Of a DNA stretch of 64,000 nt, positions 8,332 through 15,736 are shown piece by piece. The DNA lies in contig CAYNOQ010000003.1 of assembly GCA_964398855.1 (NCBI GenBank), positions 1-64,000 on the forward strand, written 5' to 3'. How positions within the stretch are numbered: position 1 is the first letter of the stretch; every line of letters begins with the position of its first letter. The DNA comes from Mariniphaga sp964398855 (GTDB lineage: Bacteria; Bacteroidota; Bacteroidia; Bacteroidales; Prolixibacteraceae). A model generated the notes under the pieces. That model had not been told where the DNA came from, searched no databases, and saw only the letters and a program-made list of their open reading frames with translations. The position numbers and the translations under genes were made by a program.

Positions 8332-9603
8332 ATGAAAAAATCCAGATTAACCGGGATATTGATTGTTGGGATGACCTTAGCCACAGCCTGGGCGGTGAGA
8401 GGTCAGTTCGGGCACGAGCAGGGCGCCGCCTGGGCAGGCGGCATTGGCGCTTTGGTGCTGGTGTTGGTTTCAAAACGAAAAGACTGGCTTCAGAAAATTT
8501 TCCCGGTTGCTCTTGCTTCGGCGCTTGGATGGGGAATGACCGGTATGATAAGCTATGGCGCAGTTGTCGGATACGGCAGAGCCGAGAATTATCCCAATGC
8601 ACTGTACGGCTTGCTGATGCTTTTTGTAATTGGCGGCCTGTTTGGCTTGATTGGCGGCGGACTGACCGGTCTTAGCCTGGAATCTTCCTCAAACAAAAGG
8701 GTGAAATGGGAAAATCTGATTGTGCAGATGGTTGCCGGTGGCATCATTTTCTACAGTTTTTTGGTAGAACAGATCGGCGTGCTGATGACGCCGCCACGGG
8801 CTGAAAACTGGGCTGTTTCGTTAGGCGCCGGGCTTGCCATGCTCTGGTTTATGGTGAGAAATGAATACCGTTCATCACTTCGTGTAGCTCTGATAACCAG
8901 TCTCGGAGCAGGCTTTGGGTTCGCTTTTGGCAACTTTTTGCAGACTGTGGGTACAACCCTGCAAATCAATTTCAATTTCTGGAATGTGATGGAGTACAGT
9001 ATCGGCTTTTTTGGAGGAACTTCTCTGGCGTATGCCGTTTTTACTTCCGAATGGAGTGAAGTTTCCGCAAAAACGAAAGATTGGGAAAATCTTTTCGCGC
9101 TGTTTTTCCTTGCAGTTTTTATTCCGTTTATCGTATTTCGCGAATCACTCGGAATATCAAATCTGACAAAGCAAATGACCGGTATTCCCGATGTTGAGCA
9201 GGTGGTATTGCTCACGAGGTGGATTGGCGCTTTGCTGATTGCTGTTTTCATTTTAATTGTGTGGTTTTTTATAAGAAAAAAGGGTTATGGCAGAAAGTTT
9301 CCCAAACTTTTTTTCGCCGGACTTTTCGGGTTGTACATTATTTTAAGTTACCTGAAAACCGGAGTTTTGGCTGGAAAGTTTTTGCTGACTCATCAGCTCT
9401 ATGTGGCAAATTATATTGCGATTTTTCTGTTGCTGCGGAAAACTGCCTCCCCATTTGATGAAAAATGCACTGTTCAGAGACTGAATTTTGCAAAATACAG
9501 AATCTGGCTTTTGGGTATCCTGATTTTTATTGCGCTGCTGGCGCTCGTCTCCGTTTCCATTCACGACGGACTGCCGGGGGCACATGACCGGTTCCCTTTA
9601 TAA
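8332..9603 (+). CDS. Polytopic membrane protein of unknown function
   Basis: A 423-residue protein made almost wholly of hydrophobic helices, around ten to twelve by eye, with glycine-rich motifs in the first third (GMTGMISYGAVVGYG, GLFGLIGGGLTG). The N-terminus (MKKSRLTGILIVGMTLATAWAVRGQFGHEQGA) looks like a first membrane helix rather than a cleaved signal. I do not recognise the family. It starts 33 nt after the phosphatase gene and precedes the MFS transporter by about 120 nt, so it belongs to the mannoside operon by position. A transport or membrane-carrier role is possible but unsupported by any motif I know. Confidence 0.8.
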   Translation: MKKSRLTGILIVGMTLATAWAVRGQFGHEQGAAWAGGIGALVLVLVSKRKDWLQKIFPVALASALGWGMTGMISYGAVVGYGRAENYPNALYGLLMLFVIGGLFGLIGGGLTGLSLESSSNKRVKWENLIVQMVAGGIIFYSFLVEQIGVLMTPPRAENWAVSLGAGLAMLWFMVRNEYRSSLRVALITSLGAGFGFAFGNFLQTVGTTLQINFNFWNVMEYSIGFFGGTSLAYAVFTSEWSEVSAKTKDWENLFALFFLAVFIPFIVFRESLGISNLTKQMTGIPDVEQVVLLTRWIGALLIAVFILIVWFFIRKKGYGRKFPKLFFAGLFGLYIILSYLKTGVLAGKFLLTHQLYVANYIAIFLLLRKTASPFDEKCTVQRLNFAKYRIWLLGILIFIALLALVSVSIHDGLPGAHDRFPL

Positions 9604-9722
9604 TAGAAAAGGTGGAGTAATTCAATAAATTTGATTTATTTGCAATTATAAATTTTTGACAGGAAATTTAATTTTTAATATAGTATTATAACACAACATT
9701 TTATCAACTTAATTTTCAAGCT

Positions 9723-10883
9723 ATGACAGCACAACAAACCAAATGGAGCAGATTGCTCCCTGTTCTTCTCTCATTCATGGTAATGGGATTTGTGGATATT
9801 ATAGGAGTGGCAACGGGTTACATCAAACAGGATTTCGAGCTGAGTAATTTTGTTGTTCAGTTTCTGCCCATGATGGTTTTGCTCTGGTTTTTCATTTTAT
9901 CGGTTCCTGCCGGAGTGATTCAGGATAAGGTGGGCAAACGCAATATGCTCAATGCCGGAATGGTGATTCAGGCAATTGGTCTGGGTTTGCCGTTTCTGCA
10001 CTATTCGTTCGGGATGATGTTTGCTTCATTCTTGCTGCTGGGAATTGGCAACACGCTGATTCAGGTTTCGTCCAATCCGCTGCTGCAGGATGTTTCTCCC
10101 GGGGAAAAGCTCGCCAGCTTTCTGAGTACAGGACAGTTTTTGAAAGCGATTATTTCCTTTGCCGGACCGCTGATTGCAACCTTTATGGCGGTGCGTTTCG
10201 GCGACTGGCGATTAGTCTTTGCAGTTTACGGGATAAGTTCGGTGGCAGTGGCTTTGTGGTTAGCATCCACACCCATTGCAGAGTCAAAACCCGAAAGAAA
10301 ACCAGCTTCATTCAGCTCCTGTCTGGGGTTACTCAAAAACCGGTTTGTGATGTTTATGGCACTCTCCATTTTTCTGCTTGTTGGCGCAGAAGTGGCAATC
10401 AATACCAACATTGCCATCATTTTAGAGACCCGCTTCGGAATTACCATGGAGAAGGCAGCTATTGGAATCAGCCTGTTTTTTGCCGGCGAAACCATCGCCC
10501 GCCTCACCGGTGCCATTTTGCTGAACTGGATTAAGCCGCGTCCGTTTTTGCTGCTGATTTCACTTATTGCCATTGCCGGAGTTGTGGGAATTTTGCTCTC
10601 CCCGACATATATAGCAGCGCTGACGTTCATCTTCATCACAGGTTTGGGCGCAGGAAGTATGTTCCCCGTGATTTTTTCACTTGCCCTTGAAAAAATGCCC
10701 GAACGTTCCAATGAAATTTCCGGATTGCTGATTATGGCTGTTTCCGGCGGTGCTTTTGTGCCGTTGTTAGTCGGACTTGTAAGTACCTATATTTCAGTTC
10801 ACGCAGCGATACTTGTTATCGGACTGTGCCTGCTCTACATTCTCTGGGTTTCTCTCTATCTCAAGAGAAAAGGACTTGCGTAA
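9723..10883 (+). CDS. MFS sugar transporter, FucP/GluP-like
   Basis: A 386-residue major facilitator superfamily permease with about twelve membrane helices. The loop between helices 2 and 3 reads GVIQDKVGKRN, the MFS motif A variant, and the N-terminal VDIIGVATGYIKQDF resembles the sugar:proton symporters of the FucP/NagP/GluP group. These sit in the inner membrane and import monosaccharides such as fucose, glucose, galactose or N-acetylglucosamine. Here it closes the GH92-phosphatase gene group, so mannose or a short mannoside is the likely cargo; this is inference from context. The 119-nt upstream stretch is AT-rich with no exact TAnnTTTG match. About 140 nt after its stop the restriction-modification pair begins. 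Confidence 0.85.
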   Translation: MTAQQTKWSRLLPVLLSFMVMGFVDIIGVATGYIKQDFELSNFVVQFLPMMVLLWFFILSVPAGVIQDKVGKRNMLNAGMVIQAIGLGLPFLHYSFGMMFASFLLLGIGNTLIQVSSNPLLQDVSPGEKLASFLSTGQFLKAIISFAGPLIATFMAVRFGDWRLVFAVYGISSVAVALWLASTPIAESKPERKPASFSSCLGLLKNRFVMFMALSIFLLVGAEVAINTNIAIILETRFGITMEKAAIGISLFFAGETIARLTGAILLNWIKPRPFLLLISLIAIAGVVGILLSPTYIAALTFIFITGLGAGSMFPVIFSLALEKMPERSNEISGLLIMAVSGGAFVPLLVGLVSTYISVHAAILVIGLCLLYILWVSLYLKRKGLA

Positions 10884-10993
10884 ATGGTTGATAAGTTGTT
10901 AGATGCGGGATTCTGTGAAATGTTTTTTTGTAATTATGGATTGTTCAAAATATTGTAGCAACCGGAAAAATGAATATAAAAGAATGAAATAAG

Positions 10994-11001
10994 TATCTTT
11001 G
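10994..11001 (+). promoter_or_regulatory. -7 promoter element of the restriction-modification pair
   Basis: TATCTTTG is a full match to TAnnTTTG, 21 nt before the ATG at 11023. It includes the in-frame TTG at 10999, which argues against that codon as the translation start. No C-protein gene or obvious controller box was seen. Confidence 0.6.
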
Positions 11002-11022
11002 CAATTGGCAGTTAAAGGTAAA

Positions 11023-11943
11023 ATGACAAATCAGGAAAAGATTGGACATAAGGAAAGGTTTGAAAAAGCGTTGGGTGAATTGGTAAAAGAACTCAAAACA
11101 TATGTTTCAACCGATACGGGGGAATGGACTGTAAAAGGATTTATAGACATATATAAGAATATTTACACGATTTCATCCGACACCAAAATTGTCTCTAAAA
11201 TCCTTGAAATTCATATTTTTCCTGAATTGCTTCAATTTGCCGAAAAATTTGGTTATAAAATAATTTTAGCTGAATATCAAAATTGGTATCCCGATCTGAC
11301 ATTCATTGATAAAGAAAATTTGGAGGTAAAATTTGCTTTAGATATTAAAACAACATATAGAAGAAAGAATAAAATTAATGGATTCACTCTTGGAAGTCAC
11401 GGGACATATTTCAAAGAGAGAGATAAAAGTAAAAATATTCAATTCCCTTACAATCAATATTTAGGTCATTACTGTTTGGGAATCATTTATACGAGAGAAG
11501 ATTTTAATGATGACTTAGCTGATACTGAGGTTTATCAGGTTGATGAATTACAGGAAGAATATAAAAAAAACGATACTCCTTTTAAAAACAGACAAGTAAC
11601 AAATGTTGCCAACCTTAAATCCATTACTTCAGTAATTAAAGATTTTGACTTTTTTGCTGTTGAAAAATGGAAAATTGCCAGTGACAGACGTGGCTCAGGG
11701 AATACTGCCAACATTGGCTCTATAAATGATATTGAAGATTTAAAAACTGGAAATGGAGTTTTTAGTAAACTTGGCGAAGAATGGTTTGACGAATATTGGG
11801 TGAACTATGGCTTAGCAACAATGATAAAAGACGGGAAGACCATTAAAGTAAGTAGTATTTGGGATTTTCTTGAATTTAAAGGAAGAGAAGATCTTTTTGA
11901 AAAAGTTGTTCCAAAAGGTGCCAAACGTAAAAGGAGAGATTAG
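11023..11943 (+). CDS. EcoRV-like type II restriction endonuclease
   Basis: A 306-residue protein that I can align by eye with EcoRV (about 245 residues) over most of its length. The block SDTKIVSKILE..AEKFGYKI corresponds to SDTKVLSTIFE..AEKHGYIV of EcoRV. Catalytic residues are conserved: Glu62, Asp91 in QNWYPD, and Asp107/Lys109 in ALDIKTTY. The recognition loop GSGNTANIGS (224-233) is nearly identical to EcoRV GSGNTTNIGS, so cleavage of GATATC is the best guess. It has about 60 more residues than EcoRV, spread over an N-terminal extension, the 160-215 region and a basic tail (KRKRRD). The gene is visibly more AT-rich than its carbohydrate neighbours, consistent with horizontal arrival. 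The methyltransferase gene follows after 5 nt. I start at ATG 11023, not TTG 10999, which lies in the promoter. Confidence 0.93.
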   Translation: MTNQEKIGHKERFEKALGELVKELKTYVSTDTGEWTVKGFIDIYKNIYTISSDTKIVSKILEIHIFPELLQFAEKFGYKIILAEYQNWYPDLTFIDKENLEVKFALDIKTTYRRKNKINGFTLGSHGTYFKERDKSKNIQFPYNQYLGHYCLGIIYTREDFNDDLADTEVYQVDELQEEYKKNDTPFKNRQVTNVANLKSITSVIKDFDFFAVEKWKIASDRRGSGNTANIGSINDIEDLKTGNGVFSKLGEEWFDEYWVNYGLATMIKDGKTIKVSSIWDFLEFKGREDLFEKVVPKGAKRKRRD

Positions 11944-11948
11944 GATTG

Positions 11949-12911
11949 ATGAAAGTAATAACACCACCAATTAAGAGTCAGGGAATTAAAACTAAATTAG
12001 TTCCGTGGATAAGGGAGATTTTACCAAACAAAAACGGAACCTGGATTGAGCCCTTTTTGGGTACTGGTGTGGTCGCATTTAACATGGGATTTGAAAAAGC
12101 GGTGTTAAACGATATAAACCCACATATAATTCATTTATACAAAGAAATTCAAAATAAAAAAATTACCCCCCAGATTGTAAGGCAATATCTTGAAGAAGAA
12201 GGTGGTAAGCTTAGGAAAAGTGGAGATAACGGGTACGACCATTTTCGGTTTATAAGAGATAGATTTAATGAGTCACCAAACTCGCTTGACTTTATTTTTC
12301 TTTCAAGGGCTGGGTTTAACGGAATGATGCGGTTTAATAAAAAAGGACAATGGAATATTCCCTTCTGTAAAAAACCGGAAAGATTTGCACAGGCATACAT
12401 AACAAAAATTGTGAATCAGGTTACGAGAGTTTCTCATGCTATAAAACCCAAATGGGAGTTTCACAATAAAGAGTTTTCGAAAATTATTCCTTTGGCAAAA
12501 AAGGGAGACTTAATTTATTGTGACCCGCCTTATTACGGAAGATACGTAGATTATTACAACGGCTGGACACATGAAGATGAAGAACTTCTCTTTAATCAGT
12601 TAAGTGAAACCGATGCTAATTTTATTCTGTCAACCTGGCATCATAACGATTACCGGGAGAATGAAATGATTGGAAAGTTTTGGAATAAATTTAACATCAT
12701 TACCAAAGATCATTTTTATCATTCGGGCGGAAAAATTGAAAACCGGAGAAGTATTGTTGAGGCGTTAGTTTGCAATTTTGAATTTGCAGATGGAATTGAA
12801 GAACATAATCATGGTGTGAGAGAAAAACCGAAGCAACTTTCCATTTTTGAAAATGACAAAAATCAGCCTGCACAACATTCAACAATTTATTTGAGTGACA
12901 AGGTTGGCTAA
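11949..12911 (+). CDS. D12-class adenine-N6 DNA methyltransferase, EcoRV partner
   Basis: A 320-residue alpha-class (Dam/D12) DNA N6-adenine methyltransferase. Motif I is EPFLGTGVVAFN (34-45), where S-adenosylmethionine binds. The catalytic motif IV is CDPPYYGRY (191-199). The family block RAGFNGMMRFNKKGQWNIPF lies at 120-139. M.EcoRV belongs to the same class, so with the upstream endonuclease this makes a complete type II restriction-modification system that should protect GATATC by methylating an adenine. The start is ATG 11949, 5 nt after the endonuclease stop; the TTG at 11946 is less likely. Both genes are intact. The pair sits between the MFS gene and the LacI regulator and probably inserted into an older sugar locus. 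Confidence 0.93.
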   Translation: MKVITPPIKSQGIKTKLVPWIREILPNKNGTWIEPFLGTGVVAFNMGFEKAVLNDINPHIIHLYKEIQNKKITPQIVRQYLEEEGGKLRKSGDNGYDHFRFIRDRFNESPNSLDFIFLSRAGFNGMMRFNKKGQWNIPFCKKPERFAQAYITKIVNQVTRVSHAIKPKWEFHNKEFSKIIPLAKKGDLIYCDPPYYGRYVDYYNGWTHEDEELLFNQLSETDANFILSTWHHNDYRENEMIGKFWNKFNIITKDHFYHSGGKIENRRSIVEALVCNFEFADGIEEHNHGVREKPKQLSIFENDKNQPAQHSTIYLSDKVG

Positions 12912-13009
12912 GCAAAAGTTTTTAGATTTGTTTTAATAATTTGATATTGAGTAATATATTGATGAAAAATAAAAATCTTTTTTAAAATATTTGAACAGAC
13001 GATGTTGTA

Positions 13010-14035
13010 ATGAAAAAAGTTTCTTTAAATGATATTGCGGAGCAGTTAGGCGTTTCAAAAACGCTGGTGTCACTGGTGCTGAACGGAAAGGGGAGAGAGC
13101 ACCGGATTCGGGAGGAGGTGTGCCAAAAAGTGATCGATTTGGCTAAGGAGCTGAATTATCAGCCTAACCAGATTGCAAAAGGACTTCGCACAGGAAGAAC
13201 AAACACCATCGGACTGATTATAGCCGATATTGCCAATCCTTTTTTCGGCAAGTTAGGACGTGAAATCGAAAATGAAGCTTCTGTCAACGGCTATCGCGTA
13301 ATGTTTTGCAGCTCAGACGAGAATGCAGAAAATTTCAAACAACAGGTAGAAATGATGCAGCAGGGGCAGGTTGACGGTTTCATTATTTCACCACCCGCCG
13401 GCAGTGAGGAGCAAATCAGTGCGCTTGAAAGGGTTCGCAAACCTTATGTGCTCATTGACCGCTATTTTCCGGAAATCGAATCCAATTCCATCGTAATTGA
13501 TAATTTTCAGGCAGCTCACGATGCAACTTCACACCTTATTTCCATGGGATACAAAAGAATAGCCTGTATTACGCTGAATAATATGCTCAAAAACATGCAG
13601 GACAGGCTTGCAGGCTATAAAAAGGCACTGGAGGATGCCGGTCTTGAAGTGGATGAAAACCGGATTAAAATTTTGCCTTTTTCCCATGAAAGAAACGATT
13701 TTGAAAGTGCAATTAAAGAGTTGAAAACGGATAATCAAAACAGTGCCGATGCCATATTTTTCACAACCAGCAAGGCAGGGATTATGGGATTGGAGAGTAT
13801 CTATTCTTTGGGGTTGGAAATTCCCGAAGATGTGGCGGTTGTCAGTTTTGACGACCCGGACGCCTACCGGATTAGCAATCCGCCGGTTACGGCAATTGCC
13901 CAGCCGTTGAAAGAGATCGGAAAAGAGTCAGTGAAACTGCTGATGAAACAGATAAACAGCAAGGGAAGAAAAGCCCGTGCAAAACAGGTTGTGCTGAAAG
14001 CTAAATTAATCGAACGAAAGTCAAGCGCTAAATAA
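13010..14035 (+). CDS. LacI-family transcriptional regulator
   Basis: A 341-residue regulator with an N-terminal LacI helix-turn-helix (VSLNDIAEQLGVSKTLVSLVLNG, residues 3-25) and hinge (NYQPNQIAKGLRTGRT). A periplasmic-binding-protein-like ligand domain follows (GLIIADIANPFFGKLGREIE, VVSFDDPD near 281). Such proteins usually repress sugar operons until a sugar or sugar phosphate binds. It is the first gene of a nine-gene plus-strand run with gaps of 3-64 nt. A 12-bp near-palindrome lies just after its stop codon and again in front of the second GH92 gene, suggesting it controls both units. Direct sequence evidence for the ligand is absent; mannose, a mannoside or a derived phosphate would fit the neighbours. 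Confidence 0.93.
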   Translation: MKKVSLNDIAEQLGVSKTLVSLVLNGKGREHRIREEVCQKVIDLAKELNYQPNQIAKGLRTGRTNTIGLIIADIANPFFGKLGREIENEASVNGYRVMFCSSDENAENFKQQVEMMQQGQVDGFIISPPAGSEEQISALERVRKPYVLIDRYFPEIESNSIVIDNFQAAHDATSHLISMGYKRIACITLNNMLKNMQDRLAGYKKALEDAGLEVDENRIKILPFSHERNDFESAIKELKTDNQNSADAIFFTTSKAGIMGLESIYSLGLEIPEDVAVVSFDDPDAYRISNPPVTAIAQPLKEIGKESVKLLMKQINSKGRKARAKQVVLKAKLIERKSSAK

Positions 14036-14052
14036 TTTTTTTGAAACTTAGC

Positions 14053-14064
14053 TAAAACGGTTTA
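14053..14064. promoter_or_regulatory. Candidate LacI-family operator (site 2)
   Basis: TAAAACGGTTTA is the exact reverse complement of the site at 3995-4006 and lies in the 47-nt gap between the lacI-type gene and the ROK gene. Central CG and two-fold symmetry fit the LacI family. An AT-rich stretch at 14033-14043 could hold a weak -7 element for the downstream genes. Confidence 0.55.
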
Positions 14065-14082
14065 ACGAAAAAATTGGAGAAG

Positions 14083-15063
14083 ATGAAAAAAAATACATCG
14101 GAATATTATCTGGGAATTGATATTGGAGGTACCAAATGCGCTGTAGTCGTAGGTGATGGCGACTTCAACATTCACCGCAGGATTCAGTTTGACACCCGAA
14201 CGGCAGAAAGAGGCTGGCAGGAAATTGTGAATGAGTTTTTTACACACATCGACAACCTTTTTGATGGATTTCCCGTGGAGAAGCTTTCGGGTATCGGAAT
14301 CAGCTGTGGCGGTCCGTTAGATTCACGAAAGGGAATGATCTATTCTCCGCCAAATCTGCCGGGTTGGAACAATGTTCCTATCGTAAAAGTTTTCAATGAA
14401 AAATACAATGTTCCCGTATCAATTCAGAATGATGCCAATGCCAGTGCGCTGGCTGAATGGCTGCTGGGCGCCGGCAAGGGAACCCGGAACATGATCTTTC
14501 TCACCTTTGGAACCGGCATGGGCTCAGGACTTATTTTGGATGGAAGGCTGTACGCAGGAACCAATGATTTAGGTGGCGAAGTGGGACATATCCGTCTGGC
14601 AAAAGAGGGCCCGGTTGGTTTTGGGAAAGCCGGTTCGTTTGAAGGATTTTGTAGCGGCGGCGGTATTGCACAGCTCGCAAAATCAATAGTTTCCGAAAAA
14701 TATCAAAAAGGAGAAAAAGTAGGCTTTTGCAAATCTGATGAAATTGATGAGTTAGATGCCAAAAAAGTTGCTGTTGCAGCACAAAACGGCGATGAAACGG
14801 CATTGGAAATCATTCGTATTTCAGCTGAATATTTGGGGCATGGGCTTGCAATTCTCATCGACATTCTGAATCCCGAATGCATCGTTATCGGGAGTATTTA
14901 TGCGCGAAACGAAAATCTTTTCAAACCTGTTGCCGATGCCGTTCTTGCTGAAGAAGCCATTCCATCGGCGCTCGAAGTGTGTGAAATAAAACCTGCACTT
15001 CTGGGCGATTCCATTGGCGATTATGCCGCCTTGTGTGTCGCCTTGTATGACAAGAAATTTTGA
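14083..15063 (+). CDS. ROK-family sugar kinase
   Basis: A 326-residue ROK protein starting at ATG 14083 behind a purine-rich GGAGA; the TTG at 14074 is ignored. The phosphate-binding motif is LGIDIGGTKCAVVV (8-21), the sugar-site block is IQNDANASALAEWLLGAG, followed by FLTFGTGMGSGLILDG and the ROK histidine in GGEVGHIRL. The usual zinc-binding CxCGxxGC motif is missing; the region reads GPVGFGKAGSFEGFCSGGG. The lack of a helix-turn-helix points to a kinase, not a repressor, and glucokinase-like phosphorylation of glucose or mannose in the cytoplasm is likely. An AGE-type epimerase in the same operon could supply glucose from mannose. Spacing to the SIS gene is 21 nt. Confidence 0.87.
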   Translation: MKKNTSEYYLGIDIGGTKCAVVVGDGDFNIHRRIQFDTRTAERGWQEIVNEFFTHIDNLFDGFPVEKLSGIGISCGGPLDSRKGMIYSPPNLPGWNNVPIVKVFNEKYNVPVSIQNDANASALAEWLLGAGKGTRNMIFLTFGTGMGSGLILDGRLYAGTNDLGGEVGHIRLAKEGPVGFGKAGSFEGFCSGGGIAQLAKSIVSEKYQKGEKVGFCKSDEIDELDAKKVAVAAQNGDETALEIIRISAEYLGHGLAILIDILNPECIVIGSIYARNENLFKPVADAVLAEEAIPSALEVCEIKPALLGDSIGDYAALCVALYDKKF

Positions 15064-15084
15064 ATTTTTAAAGTAATATTAAAT

Positions 15085-15720
15085 ATGGAAGCAATTCTGA
15101 AACAGTTGTTTAGCAGGAAAAAGGAGTTGGTGTCACTTAGAGAACCCATCTCAGGGGCTGCAACTGCGCTGATTGAAACTTTTGGCAATGGCGGCAAATT
15201 ATTGGTTTGCGGCAATGGCGGCAGCAGCGCTGATGCCGGACATGTGGTAGGTGAACTGATGAAGGGATTTGAGGACAATCGTCCGCTGAGTGCAGAAATT
15301 CAGAATAAGATGTTTCAGGAGTTTGGGGAACAGGGTATTCTGTTGGCTGAAAAGCTCCAGCAGGGATTGCCTGCCATTTCTCTTTCGGAGCATACTGCTC
15401 TGATTACTGCCATTTCCAACGATCTGGGTGGCGATTTGATTTTTGCCCAGCAGGTGGTCGGATATGGAAATCCGGGAGATATTTTGTTGGGGTTCAGCAC
15501 TTCGGGAAATGCCCAAAATGTGATAAATGCCATGATGGTTGCAAAAGTCAGGGGACTGAAAACCATTGGTATGACGGGAAGTAGCGGAGGCAAAATGAAG
15601 GAGTTTTGTGATATACTGATCAATGTCCCGGAAACCCGGACGGCTTATGTTCAGGAATTGCATCTTCCTGTTTATCATGCACTTTGCCTGATGGTGGAAC
15701 ATGAAATGTTTAAAAAATAG
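15085..15720 (+). CDS. SIS-domain isomerase, GmhA/DiaA-like
   Basis: A 211-residue sugar isomerase (SIS) domain protein. LLVCGNGGSSADAGHVVGEL (38-57) matches the GmhA phosphoheptose isomerase loop, and GFSTSGNAQNVINAM near 134 is the phosphate-binding block. GmhA turns sedoheptulose 7-phosphate into D-glycero-D-manno-heptose 7-phosphate. A stretch between them (residues 55-100) is longer than I remember in GmhA. Because a HldE-like kinase fused to a phosphatase lies two genes downstream, a heptose-phosphate or similar sugar-phosphate path is plausible. DiaA-like or other SIS functions cannot be excluded. It is tightly packed in the operon, 16 nt before the third GH92 gene. Confidence 0.8.
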   Translation: MEAILKQLFSRKKELVSLREPISGAATALIETFGNGGKLLVCGNGGSSADAGHVVGELMKGFEDNRPLSAEIQNKMFQEFGEQGILLAEKLQQGLPAISLSEHTALITAISNDLGGDLIFAQQVVGYGNPGDILLGFSTSGNAQNVINAMMVAKVRGLKTIGMTGSSGGKMKEFCDILINVPETRTAYVQELHLPVYHALCLMVEHEMFKK

Positions 15721-15736
15721 TATAAAAGAAATCAAC

